A stretch of DNA of 12,541 nucleotides from Sediminibacterium ginsengisoli (GTDB taxonomy: Bacteria > Bacteroidota > Bacteroidia > Chitinophagales > Chitinophagaceae), in contig CAMAQW010000032.1 of the NCBI GenBank assembly GCA_945860335.1, positions 1-12,541 of the forward strand, in the 5' to 3' direction. Numbering within the stretch: the first letter of the stretch is position 1; the number at the start of each line of letters is the position of its first letter. The notes under the pieces are model-generated. The model was given only the letters and a program-made list of their open reading frames with translations, had not been told where the DNA came from and searched no databases. The translations under genes and the position numbers were made by a program. Positions 1-7,721 of this stretch are shown piece after piece.

Positions 1-656
1 CATGATCCAAAACCTTCTTTATCCATTTGAGCCACCATGTTTTGTACCCTTGTAGTACGCTCAGGTGCACCTTGTGGTAATAAAGCGAGGTGAGAAACTT
101 TTGCACTTAAAAATAGCATCGCAGAACTGTTTTTACAAGCTGCTACACAAGCACCACATCCAATACACATGGCTGCTGCAAATGCGTCGTCTGCTTTTTG
201 CTTTTCGATAGGTAAAGTGTTACCATCTACTGCATTACCGGTGTTAACGCTAATATAACCACCAGCCTGAATGATTCTATCAAATGCAGAACGGTCAACC
301 ATCAAATCTTTAATCACCGGAAAAGCATCTGCTCTCCATGGTTCTACAACAATCGTGTCTCCATCTTTAAAGGCACGCATGTGTAATTGACAAGTTGTAT
401 TTGCTTGCCAAGGACCATGTGGTTTACCATTAATATACATAGAGCATGAACCACAAATACCTTCTCTACAATCATGGTCAAAAGCAACCGGATTTTCTCC
501 GTCTTTGATTAATTGTTCGTTAAGTACGTCAAACATTTCTAAGAAACTCATTTCAGAAGAAATATTTTCTACGCGGTACATTTTAAAAGTACCCTTTGTG
601 TTTTTATTTTGTTGTCTCCAAACTTTGAGGTTCAGATTCATGTTGTAATGTTCCAT
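1..656 (-). CDS. sdhB: Succinate dehydrogenase/fumarate reductase iron-sulfur subunit (3' end cut by window edge)
   Basis: Iron-sulfur subunit of complex II. It carries electrons from the SdhA flavin to the quinone site in SdhC at the inner face of the cytoplasmic membrane. The 218 visible codons show an N-terminal plant-ferredoxin-like domain with [2Fe-2S] ligands C63, C68, C71 and C89 (DHDCREGICGSC core), then the first part of the C-terminal domain with CIGCGACVAAC (C164, C167, C170, C174) for the [4Fe-4S] and [3Fe-4S] clusters. The last cysteine group lies beyond base 1; the reading ends in EGFGS, just where this family has its next cysteine. It is the last gene of sdhCAB, 40 bases after sdhA. 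Two in-frame ATGs are possible (656 and 641). No Shine-Dalgarno decides between them; 656 is taken as the longer, and 641 gives the MNLNLKVWRQ start also common in this family. Confidence 0.95.
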   Translation of the reverse strand, partial: MEHYNMNLNLKVWRQQNKNTKGTFKMYRVENISSEMSFLEMFDVLNEQLIKDGENPVAFDHDCREGICGSCSMYINGKPHGPWQANTTCQLHMRAFKDGDTIVVEPWRADAFPVIKDLMVDRSAFDRIIQAGGYISVNTGNAVDGNTLPIEKQKADDAFAAAMCIGCGACVAACKNSSAMLFLSAKVSHLALLPQGAPERTTRVQNMVAQMDKEGFGS

Positions 657-696
657 TTCAAGAAAATTGAAAAGTTGATAGATCGTTTACTAATGA

Positions 697-2670
697 TTAT
701 TTGTAGTTACGTTGTGAAGGTTTAATCACTTCGTACTTTAATTCTTCTTTGTGTAATTCCCAGTTGTGCTCACCTTTAAACTCCCAAGAAGCTACATACA
801 TAAAGTTTTCATCGTCTCTTAATGCTTCACCATCTTCTGTTTGGTATTCTTCTCTAAAGTGACCACCACAACTTTCGTTACGGTTTAAGGCGTCTACACA
901 CATAAGTTCACCTAGTTCAATAAAGTCGGCAACGCGGTTGGCTTTATCAAGCTCTGGGTTCATCTCATTAATTTCTCCAGGAATTCTTACGTCAGACCAG
1001 AATTCTTTTTTAAGCGCTTGCACTTCTGCAATCGCTTGCTTTAAGCCTTCTGCGTTACGTGCCATTCCGCACTTATCCCAAATAATTTTTCCTAAACGTT
1101 TATGGAAGCTCTCTACAGTTTGCGTTCCTTTAATATTCATTAACTGCTCAATTCTTGTAAGCACCGCTTTTTGAGCTTCTTCAAATGCAGGGTGGTTGGT
1201 ATCAAGTCCTGTGCTATAAATTTCATCCGCTAAATAATTACCAATTGTGTAAGGAATTACAAAGTATCCATCTGCTAAACCTTGCATAAGTGCACTTGCA
1301 CCAAGGCGGTTAGCACCGTGTTCACTAAAGTTAGCTTCACCTAAAGCATATAAACCAGGAACCGTAGTTTGTAATTCGTAGTCTACCCAAAGTCCACCCA
1401 TGGTGTAGTGAACAGCTGGGTAAATACGCATTGGAACTTCGTATGGATCTTCACCAGTGATTTTTGCATACATGTCAAATAGGTTGCCATATTTTTCTTT
1501 CACAACCTCTTTACCCATGGCAATGATTTGCTCTTGGCTTACATTTTCTAAACCTTGCTTACCTGCTTCAATTTTACCATAACGTAAAATAGCTGCAGCA
1601 TAATCTAAGTAAACAGCTTGCTTAGAAGTACCCACACCATAACCTGCATCACATCTTTCTTTGGCAGCTCTTGATGCCACGTCACGTGGTACAAGGTTAC
1701 CAAATGCAGGGTATCTGCGCTCTAAATAATAATCTCTTTCTTCTTCAGGAATATCTACCGCTTTGCGTGTTTCATTTAAATTTTTAGGCACCCAAATACG
1801 TCCGTCATTTCTGAGTGATTCAGACATGAGTGTTAATTTAGACTGATGGTCTCCACTAACTGGAATACAGGTTGGGTGAATTTGTGTAAAGCATGGGTTG
1901 CTAAACAAAGCACCTTGACGGTGTGCCTTCCAAGCGGCAGTAACATTCGAGCCCATTGCATTAGTAGATAAATAAAACACGTTACCATATCCCCCCGTAC
2001 ATAATAATACAGCGTGACCAAAATGCTTTTCTAAATTACCAGACACTAAATCACGTGCAATAATACCTCTTGCTTTACCATCAATTTTTACGACTTCTAG
2101 CATTTCGTGACGGCTGTACATTTTTACATTACCAAGTGCCACCTGACGCTCTAAAGCTTGGTACGCACCAATTAGTAATTGCTGACCTGTTTGGCCCGCC
2201 GCATAAAACGTACGTTGAACCTGCGTACCGCCAAAAGAACGGTTGCTTAATAGTCCACCATATTCACGTGCAAAAGGAACACCTTGTGCAACGCACTGAT
2301 CAATAATATTAACACTCACTTCGGCAAGGCGGTGAACGTTTCCTTCACGCGCACGGTAGTCTCCACCTTTAATGGTATCGTAGAATAATCTAAATACACT
2401 GTCACCATCATTCTGATAGTTTTTAGCGGCGTTGATACCACCTTGCGCTGCAATTGAGTGCGCACGGCGAGGAGAGTCCTGAAAACAAAACGCTTTTACC
2501 TTATAACCAAGTTCACCTAAAGATGCAGCAGCAGAAGCACCAGCTAAACCAGTACCTACTACAATCACTTCTAGTTTACGTTTATTAGCCGGGTTAACAA
2601 GTTTGCAATGTCCCTTGTAATCTTCCCATTTTTTTTCGAGGTTTCCGGCAGGTATTTTTGAATTAAGCAT
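697..2670 (-). CDS. sdhA: Succinate dehydrogenase/fumarate reductase flavoprotein subunit
   Basis: Catalytic subunit that interconverts succinate and fumarate with covalently bound FAD, facing the cytoplasm. The 657 residues match the length of Bacteroidota/epsilonproteobacterial-type flavoproteins. The dinucleotide-binding loop GTGLAG is at 39-44, and the histidine that carries the FAD is H71 in HSIAAQGG. Substrate and catalytic residues are visible: HPT at 265-267, R329 in VPRDVASR, H421 in HYTMGG and R455 in EHGANRLGAS. The capping domain and C-terminal helical region are complete, so the gene is intact. It lies 28 bases after sdhC and 40 bases before sdhB, and is surely co-transcribed with both. 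Family identity is secure. Whether the enzyme runs mainly as succinate dehydrogenase or fumarate reductase cannot be read from sequence; an aerobic menaquinone-linked succinate dehydrogenase is the usual role in this phylum. Confidence 0.98.
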   Translation of the reverse strand: MLNSKIPAGNLEKKWEDYKGHCKLVNPANKRKLEVIVVGTGLAGASAAASLGELGYKVKAFCFQDSPRRAHSIAAQGGINAAKNYQNDGDSVFRLFYDTIKGGDYRAREGNVHRLAEVSVNIIDQCVAQGVPFAREYGGLLSNRSFGGTQVQRTFYAAGQTGQQLLIGAYQALERQVALGNVKMYSRHEMLEVVKIDGKARGIIARDLVSGNLEKHFGHAVLLCTGGYGNVFYLSTNAMGSNVTAAWKAHRQGALFSNPCFTQIHPTCIPVSGDHQSKLTLMSESLRNDGRIWVPKNLNETRKAVDIPEEERDYYLERRYPAFGNLVPRDVASRAAKERCDAGYGVGTSKQAVYLDYAAAILRYGKIEAGKQGLENVSQEQIIAMGKEVVKEKYGNLFDMYAKITGEDPYEVPMRIYPAVHYTMGGLWVDYELQTTVPGLYALGEANFSEHGANRLGASALMQGLADGYFVIPYTIGNYLADEIYSTGLDTNHPAFEEAQKAVLTRIEQLMNIKGTQTVESFHKRLGKIIWDKCGMARNAEGLKQAIAEVQALKKEFWSDVRIPGEINEMNPELDKANRVADFIELGELMCVDALNRNESCGGHFREEYQTEDGEALRDDENFMYVASWEFKGEHNWELHKEELKYEVIKPSQRNYK

Positions 2671-2698
2671 ATGCTTAGAAATTTAAATTGAGTGATAA

Positions 2699-3415
2699 TT
2701 ATTTGATCCAACCAAAATAAAAACTGAGTGGCATCAGTGCAAATAATAAAGGCACGATGATGGAAAATCCAACGCCCACACTGTTAATTAAACCACTAAT
2801 TTTTTTGTTGTGGATACCAATCGTTTTAAAAGCACTTTGAAATCCGTGTAATAAATGATACGCAAGTGAGCCACACGCTAATACATAGAGCGCAACGATT
2901 AGTGTGTTACCTACAAATACGTTTCTCATTTCGGCATATAAGTTGTGGTGCATTACACCATTGTATTCTACTTCGGCAAGTGCTTGAACAGTTCCAATAC
3001 CACCAAGTCTACTCGGCGTCCAAAAATGATAAATGTGCATCACTAAAAACATAAGTAGGAGCGTACCTAGTATGGCCATACTTCTGCTATACCATTTACT
3101 ACCATCAGCGTATGCAACAGCATATCCTGTACTTCTTTTTTTACGATTTTCTAGCGTTAATAAATAACCCTGAAAAATGTGCAAGAAGAAACCAGCAAAA
3201 AGACCAATTTCTAAAATTCTTGGAAGCACATTGCTACCCATAAAGTGTGCCACTTTGTTAAACATTTGCCCCTGATCGTTAGGATCATAGGCAGCTGCCC
3301 AAATACAAGCATTAAGCCCCACATGCACAATTAAAAAGAGCACTAGAAATATTCCAGTAAAACCCATCACCAATTTTTTACCAACCGATGATGTAAAGAC
3401 TTGTTTCCAGGTCAT
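2699..3415 (-). CDS. sdhC: Succinate dehydrogenase cytochrome b subunit, b558 family membrane anchor
   Basis: Membrane anchor of complex II (238 aa) that binds heme b and the quinone. Five hydrophobic segments are visible at about residues 15-38, 66-88, 112-131, 166-190 and 207-235. This is the single-polypeptide, five-helix anchor of the Bacillus/Wolinella type, not the SdhC+SdhD pair of proteobacteria. Candidate heme-ligand histidines sit in helices 1 to 4: H31, H79, H127/H130 and H187/H190, which would allow two hemes. With the usual menaquinone of Bacteroidota, a di-heme enzyme is expected (inference). It is the first gene of the operon. The ATG at 3415 is the only sensible start, followed by a short cytoplasmic tail and helix 1. 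A TATTTTTG promoter element lies 30 bases upstream. No acidic residue is seen in helix 4 (see findings). Confidence 0.93.
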   Translation of the reverse strand: MTWKQVFTSSVGKKLVMGFTGIFLVLFLIVHVGLNACIWAAAYDPNDQGQMFNKVAHFMGSNVLPRILEIGLFAGFFLHIFQGYLLTLENRKKRSTGYAVAYADGSKWYSRSMAILGTLLLMFLVMHIYHFWTPSRLGGIGTVQALAEVEYNGVMHHNLYAEMRNVFVGNTLIVALYVLACGSLAYHLLHGFQSAFKTIGIHNKKISGLINSVGVGFSIIVPLLFALMPLSFYFGWIK

Positions 3416-3445
3416 AATGAACGTTTTGTGTTTTTAAAATCGGTG

Positions 3446-3453
3446 CAAAAATA
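3446..3453 (-). promoter_or_regulatory. Probable -7 promoter element of sdhCAB
   Basis: Read on the minus strand this is TATTTTTG, an exact match to the Bacteroidota -7 consensus TAnnTTTG, followed by CACC. It ends 30 bases before the sdhC start, a reasonable leader length. I see no TTG at the expected -33 distance (17-23 bases upstream), so the call rests on the -7 element and its position. Confidence 0.55.
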
Positions 3454-3571
3454 GCACAGGAAACGATGCCTTTCTCTAATCGAGCAACTTTTTTCGCAGG
3501 ACTAATACACATCTTTAAACAGTATAATCGCCGTTTACATAAAAAGAGCCCCTATAAACCGTTAAGAACTG

Positions 3572-3579
3572 TATTTTTG
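3572..3579 (+). promoter_or_regulatory. Probable -7 promoter element of the permease-tsaD pair
   Basis: TATTTTTG matches TAnnTTTG exactly, but only four bases separate it from the ATG at 3584. Transcription starting a few bases after the element would begin at or next to the start codon, giving a leaderless mRNA. No good TTG is seen at -33. The alternative is that the true start codon is further downstream, but the ATG at 3584 gives the expected family N-terminus. Confidence 0.45.
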
Positions 3580-3583
3580 GCCC

Positions 3584-4831
3584 ATGTTTAAGCTACTAGG
3601 GATATTATGGAATAGTTTTAGGATGGCCATCCAAGAGCTGAGGGTAAATAAGCTCAGGACCTTCCTTTCTTTGTTTGGAATTACCATTGGTATTTTTTGC
3701 ATCATTGGTGTACTAGCAACAGTAGATAGTTTAGAACGCAAAGTTCAAAACGATATTAAATCTTTTGGTAACAACACTATTTACATTGATAAGTGGAGTT
3801 ATGCAGGCGGACCCGATTATCCTTGGTGGAAATATATCAAGCGTCCAGTGCCAAAAATTGAAGAAATGCGTTTTGTAAAAGCAAAATGTGACCTCGCTGC
3901 AAATACTTCATTTTTTTGTTCCTCTAACGTAAACGTAAGTTATTTAAATAGTATTTTAAGTGGTGTAAGTATCTATGGTATTACCGAAGATTTTAACAGC
4001 ATCCAAACCCTGGATATCGCTGCTGGACGCTATTTGAACGAATCTGAATTTTTAAGAGGTTCCACTTCTACGGTCATAGGAAATTTGGTGGCCGAAGAAT
4101 TATATGGTGGTGCACAAAAAGCAGTGGGTAAACAAATTACTTACAACGGAAAGCATTTATATATTGTAGGTGTCATTAAAAAGCAAGGTCAAAGTTTAGT
4201 TGATGGATTTAATTTTGATGAGTGTATAATCACCTCGTACAGGTATTTTTCAGGGGTGTATAATCCAGATAATTCCAGCCCTTATATAATGGTGCAGGGT
4301 AAGCCGGGTGTTTCATCTGCAGCACTTGCCGAAGAGTTACGTGGCGTAATGCGCCAGCTACGTAGGTTAAGCCCTAGTGAGGAGGATGATTTTTCTTGTA
4401 ACGATGTGGCACAGTTTAGTGAAGTAGTGGGCGGATTTTTTGGAAAAGTAACCGCAGGCGGATGGGCCATTGCAGGCCTTAGTTTAATTGTAGGAGCATT
4501 TGGAGTTGCCAATATTATGTTTGTGACCGTTCGTGAAAGAACCAGTCAAATTGGGCTTAAAAAGGCCCTCGGCGCAAAACGCCGTACCATTTTAACTGAA
4601 TTTTTATTGGAGAGCGCGTTCCTATGTATTTTAGGTGGACTCTTTGGTTTAATACTGGTATGGCTTCTTGCGATGGGGCTAACTGCTGTGCTGCCGTTCC
4701 CCATATTTATCGCACCTAATATTGTATTTTTGGCGCTAAGCATTTGTATTATTTTGGGCATTGTATCGGGTATTATTCCAGCATCTATTGCTGCTAAAAT
4801 GGATCCGGTGGTTGCCATTAGAACCAAATAA
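3584..4831 (+). CDS. ABC transporter permease, FtsX/MacB type
   Basis: Inner-membrane protein of 415 aa with the type VII ABC (MacB/LolC/FtsX) layout: a short cytoplasmic N-terminus, one membrane helix at about 29-48, a large periplasmic MacB-like core domain at about 50-285, then three helices at about 293-315, 343-368 and 379-400. The FtsX-domain signature VRERTSQIGLKKALGA (316-331), the coupling region after the second helix, is well conserved, as is the closing DPVVAIR. Such permeases usually pair with a LolD/MacB-like ATPase and work by mechanotransmission (efflux, lipoprotein release or envelope signalling) rather than classical import. No ATPase is encoded nearby, so the substrate is unknown and the partner must be elsewhere. 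It is 16 bases upstream of tsaD and probably shares its transcript. Homologous permeases are common in Bacteroidota and often annotated only as ABC transporter permease. Confidence 0.9.
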   Translation: MFKLLGILWNSFRMAIQELRVNKLRTFLSLFGITIGIFCIIGVLATVDSLERKVQNDIKSFGNNTIYIDKWSYAGGPDYPWWKYIKRPVPKIEEMRFVKAKCDLAANTSFFCSSNVNVSYLNSILSGVSIYGITEDFNSIQTLDIAAGRYLNESEFLRGSTSTVIGNLVAEELYGGAQKAVGKQITYNGKHLYIVGVIKKQGQSLVDGFNFDECIITSYRYFSGVYNPDNSSPYIMVQGKPGVSSAALAEELRGVMRQLRRLSPSEEDDFSCNDVAQFSEVVGGFFGKVTAGGWAIAGLSLIVGAFGVANIMFVTVRERTSQIGLKKALGAKRRTILTEFLLESAFLCILGGLFGLILVWLLAMGLTAVLPFPIFIAPNIVFLALSICIILGIVSGIIPASIAAKMDPVVAIRTK

Positions 4832-4847
4832 TTAGAACCCATTAGTA

Positions 4848-5867
4848 ATGTCGGTAACCATTTTAGCCATCGAATCTTCTTGTGACGAAACATCTGCATC
4901 AGTATGTGTAGATGGGGCTATTTTATCCAACTTTATTGCCAACCAAACGGTGCATGAAACCTTTGGTGGTGTGGTGCCAGAACTTGCGAGTAGGGCACAC
5001 ATGCAAAATATTGTTCCCGTAGTTGATACGGCATTACAAAAAGCATTTCCAGAAATTACAACAAGTGCAGAGCGCCTTCAAAAGCTTGATGCCATTGCGT
5101 TTACGCAGGCCCCCGGTTTAATTGGAAGTTTGCTGGTAGGCGCGCAGTTTGCAAAATCATTGGCACTTAGTTTACAAAAACCACTCATTGCGGTGCATCA
5201 TATGCAGGCGCACGTGCTGGCAAATTTAATTCCTGAACACCGTCCAAGTTTTCCATTTTTATGTTTAACCGTAAGTGGTGGGCACACACAAATTGTACTT
5301 GCGAGTAGCCCCACTAATCTCAAAATTATTGGTGAAACAATTGATGACGCAGCAGGCGAGGCCTTTGATAAATCTGCAAAATTATTAGGGCTTCCATACC
5401 CTGGTGGGCCGTTAATTGATAAGTATGCAAAATCCGGTAATCCGCTCGCATTTAAATTTGCAGAACCTCAAATTCCGGAACTCAATTTTAGTTTTAGTGG
5501 ATTAAAAACCTCCATCTTATATTTTTTGCAAAAGCAGGAGCCTGGTTTGATTGAAGCCAACCTAAACGACTTGTGCGCCTCCGTGCAGCATGCTATTGTA
5601 ACCATTCTAATTAAAAAGCTTCAGAAAGCGGTGGTGCAAACAGGCGTTAAACAGGTATGTATTGCGGGTGGCGTAAGCGCTAATAGTGGCCTACGAAACG
5701 CACTTGTGGAAGCTGGTAAAAAGTACAAATGGGAACCTTTTGTACCTCCATTCGAATATTGCACAGACAACGCCGGTATGATTGCCATAACGGCTTATTA
5801 TCAGTATTTTGCGGGCCAGTTTACAAGTTTGGACGCGAGCCCTAGTGCGCGGGCTGTTTGGGCGTAA
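4848..5867 (+). CDS. tsaD: tRNA N6-adenosine threonylcarbamoyltransferase
   Basis: Transfers the threonylcarbamoyl group from threonylcarbamoyl-AMP (made by TsaC/TsaC2) to A37 of ANN-decoding tRNAs, giving t6A. It works in the cytoplasm with TsaB and TsaE, which are not in this window. The 339 aa fit the bacterial family. Visible motifs: an N-terminal ASKHA ATP-binding segment LAIESSCDET (6-15), the metal-binding HxxxH at H118 and H122 within HHMQAH, SGGHTQ (143-148), the DDAAGEAFDK loop (166-175), GLPYPGGP (181-188), GGVSAN (274-279) and the third metal ligand D307 in CTDNAGM. All are intact. It follows the ABC permease by 16 bases with no visible promoter between, so the two are probably one operon; a functional link between them is not evident. 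The ATG at 4848 puts the first strand at the usual distance from the N-terminus. Confidence 0.98.
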   Translation: MSVTILAIESSCDETSASVCVDGAILSNFIANQTVHETFGGVVPELASRAHMQNIVPVVDTALQKAFPEITTSAERLQKLDAIAFTQAPGLIGSLLVGAQFAKSLALSLQKPLIAVHHMQAHVLANLIPEHRPSFPFLCLTVSGGHTQIVLASSPTNLKIIGETIDDAAGEAFDKSAKLLGLPYPGGPLIDKYAKSGNPLAFKFAEPQIPELNFSFSGLKTSILYFLQKQEPGLIEANLNDLCASVQHAIVTILIKKLQKAVVQTGVKQVCIAGGVSANSGLRNALVEAGKKYKWEPFVPPFEYCTDNAGMIAITAYYQYFAGQFTSLDASPSARAVWA

Positions 5868-5936
5868 AACGCCAGGCTATAGATTGACTCTATATATTAC
5901 CCATTTATTTTAGCGGATTTATTGCAGCATTAATTG

Positions 5937-5944
5937 TAATTTTG
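5937..5944 (+). promoter_or_regulatory. Probable -7 promoter element of the ABC-F gene
   Basis: TAATTTTG matches TAnnTTTG exactly and is followed by CGCCC, resembling the rpmB promoter. It ends 24 bases before the ATG at 5969, giving a leader of about 20 bases. No TTG is seen at the -33 spacing. Its TTG could be mistaken for a start codon (an upstream extension beginning at 5942); the promoter reading and the family N-terminus both argue for 5969. Confidence 0.5.
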
Positions 5945-5968
5945 CGCCCTCAAACCCTGATTCATCCT

Positions 5969-7594
5969 ATGATTAGTGCTAGAAATATTACCCTCGCTTA
6001 TGGTAAGCGCGTACTTTTTGACGAAGTAAATATCAATTTCATCAAAGGGAATTGTTATGGCGTTATTGGTGCCAATGGTGCCGGTAAGTCTACGTTTTTA
6101 AAAATCCTTAGTGGAGAAATTGAACCCAACAAAGGAACCGTAGATATTACGCCAGGTGAGCGTATGAGCTTTTTAAAGCAAAACCAATTTGAATTTGATA
6201 CCTGTACGGTTTTAAATACCGTGCTCATGGGCCACAAAAAAATGTGGGAAGTGATGCACGAGCGTGAAGCGATTTATGCCAAAGCAGATTTTTCTGAAGA
6301 AGATGGTTTACGTGCAGGGGAACTTGAAGCAGAGTTTGGTGAAATGGGTGGTTACACAGCAGAAAGTGACGCCGCAACATTATTAAGTAGCCTTGGTATA
6401 AAAGATGATATGCATGCAAGTGCTATGCAAGATATTCCGTCTAATATGAAAGTGCGTGTGTTATTAGCGCAAGCATTATTTGGTAACCCGGATATCTTAT
6501 TACTCGATGAGCCTACCAACGGACTAGACATTGAAACCATTGGTTGGTTAGAAAACTTTTTAGCAGAATACGAAAATATTGTACTCGTTGTAAGTCACGA
6601 CAGACACTTCTTAGACACTGTGTGTACGCACGTTGCAGACGTTGATCGTGCAAAAATAAAAACCTTTACAGGTAACTATACTTTCTGGTACGAGTCTTCT
6701 CAATTAATGAGTAGACAAGTAAATGATAAAAATAAAAAGGTAGAAGAGAAGCGTCAAGCGCTTATCGATTTCATTGCCCGATTCTCTGCAAATGCTTCTA
6801 AAAGTAAGCAAGCAACTTCTAGAAAAAAGGCTTTGGAAAAATTAACCATCGAAGAAATTGAACCGTCTAACCGTAAATATCCAGGTATCATTTTCCAACC
6901 ACTTCGTGAAGTTGGAAATCAGATTTTGAACGTGGAGAATTTGAAAAAAACAGTGGATGGCAGAACCCTATTTGATAAAGTAACTTTTAGCGTTAACAAG
7001 AACGAGAAAATTGCTTTTATAAGTAAGGATCCATCTGCGGTAACGCATTTCTTTGATGCCATCAACGAAATTACGGTTCCGGATGCAGGTAAATTTGAGT
7101 GGGGTACCACCATCACCAAAGCCTATTTACCCGTAGAAAATGGAGAATTTTTTACCGAGGGATTAAACTTAATGTACTGGTTAAGACAATTTGTACCTGC
7201 GCACGTAACAGACGCCGACGAACCTTTTATCAGAGGATTTTTAGGTAAAATGTTGTTTAGCGGAGACGATATCATGAAAAAAACCAATGTATTAAGTGGA
7301 GGAGAAAAAGTGCGTTGTATGGTAAGCCGTATGATGCTTCAAAATCCAAACCTTATCATTTTGGATCAACCTACCAATCACCTCGACCTAGAAAGTATCC
7401 AAAGTTTCAACGAAGGATGTATTAGTTTCCCGGGTGTTGTGCTCTTAACTTCTCACGATCATACGTTTATGCAAACTGTGGCAACACGTATCATTGAGTT
7501 AACGCCAAAAGGTATTATTGATCGATTAATGACTTTTGACGAGTATATGGAAGACAAACGCGTGCAGGAATTGAGGGCAGAGATGTATAGCTAA
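5969..7594 (+). CDS. ABC-F family ATPase, YbiT-like, with one degenerate ATP site
   Basis: Soluble ABC-F protein of 541 aa with two nucleotide-binding domains and no membrane segment. The family acts on ribosomes at or near the E site. The order of motifs and the linker (SANASKSKQATS, from residue 273) resemble E. coli YbiT. NBD1 has an intact Walker A GANGAGKST (34-42), Walker B with catalytic E181 (LLLDEPTNGLD) and switch H210, but its signature is IPSNMKVR (156-163) instead of LSGGxxxR. NBD2 has an intact signature LSGGEKVR (442-449) and switch H496, but its Walker A lysine position is V358 (SKDPSAVTH, 352-360) and its catalytic glutamate is Q467 (ILDQPTNHLD). The start at 5969 gives the family-typical MISARNITLAYG. 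It stands alone, with its own promoter and with rpmB downstream under a separate one. The exact translational role is not known to me. Confidence 0.92.
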   Translation: MISARNITLAYGKRVLFDEVNINFIKGNCYGVIGANGAGKSTFLKILSGEIEPNKGTVDITPGERMSFLKQNQFEFDTCTVLNTVLMGHKKMWEVMHEREAIYAKADFSEEDGLRAGELEAEFGEMGGYTAESDAATLLSSLGIKDDMHASAMQDIPSNMKVRVLLAQALFGNPDILLLDEPTNGLDIETIGWLENFLAEYENIVLVVSHDRHFLDTVCTHVADVDRAKIKTFTGNYTFWYESSQLMSRQVNDKNKKVEEKRQALIDFIARFSANASKSKQATSRKKALEKLTIEEIEPSNRKYPGIIFQPLREVGNQILNVENLKKTVDGRTLFDKVTFSVNKNEKIAFISKDPSAVTHFFDAINEITVPDAGKFEWGTTITKAYLPVENGEFFTEGLNLMYWLRQFVPAHVTDADEPFIRGFLGKMLFSGDDIMKKTNVLSGGEKVRCMVSRMMLQNPNLIILDQPTNHLDLESIQSFNEGCISFPGVVLLTSHDHTFMQTVATRIIELTPKGIIDRLMTFDEYMEDKRVQELRAEMYS

Positions 7595-7668
7595 GTAGCT
7601 GAAAATGAATAAAATAGGGTGTAAATAGCCCGCAACAGATAAATTATTTAAAAAAAGGGATTTTCGTA

Positions 7669-7698
7669 TTGGTAATTTGAAGCATTTCCTTACCTTTG
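7669..7698 (+). promoter_or_regulatory. Bacteroidota-type promoter of rpmB-rpmG-bL38
   Basis: Best promoter in the window: a TTG at 7669-7671, a 19-base spacer, then TACCTTTG at 7691-7698. This fits the Bacteroidota housekeeping consensus TTG-N17-23-TAnnTTTG in both elements and spacing. Transcription should begin around 7702-7706, leaving a leader of 16-20 bases before the rpmB ATG at 7722. That leader is A-rich with no Shine-Dalgarno, as is usual in this phylum, where the anti-Shine-Dalgarno is sequestered in the ribosome. Confidence 0.75.
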
Positions 7699-7721
7699 CC
7701 GTCCCGAAAAAAAATAGCGTC

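Noticed and set aside
938..2306. Open frames on the plus strand across sdhA (938-1174, 2070-2306)
   Set aside because: They are antisense shadows of a fully conserved gene, without protein-like composition or promoters.
3416..3583. Small RNA, riboswitch or tRNA in the 168-base divergent region
   Set aside because: No cloverleaf, no recognisable aptamer and no strong hairpin; only the two promoter elements can be supported.
4282..4899. Minus-strand open frames across the permease/tsaD junction
   Set aside because: They lie opposite conserved coding sequence and resemble no protein family.
5855..5875. Hairpin GGCGT-AAA-ACGCC over the tsaD stop codon as a terminator
   Set aside because: The stem is only five base pairs, it overlaps the coding end and no T-run follows.
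5942..5968. TTG start that would add nine residues to the ABC-F protein
   Set aside because: The TTG is the end of a perfect TAATTTTG promoter element, and the ATG at 5969 gives the family-typical N-terminus.
7001..7060. Possible frameshift or sequencing error explaining the lost NBD2 Walker A
   Set aside because: The frame is open and conserved on both sides (EKIAF before, GKFEWGTT after) at the right spacing, and two distant elements of the same ATP site are also lost.
7595..7668. Terminator after the ABC-F gene
   Set aside because: The only pairing seen (GGG with CCC near 7617-7631) is too short and has no T-run.
7677..7721. Upstream in-frame start extending bL28 by 15 residues
   Set aside because: The extension covers the -7 promoter element, and the MARVCQVTGK start at 7722 is the family norm.
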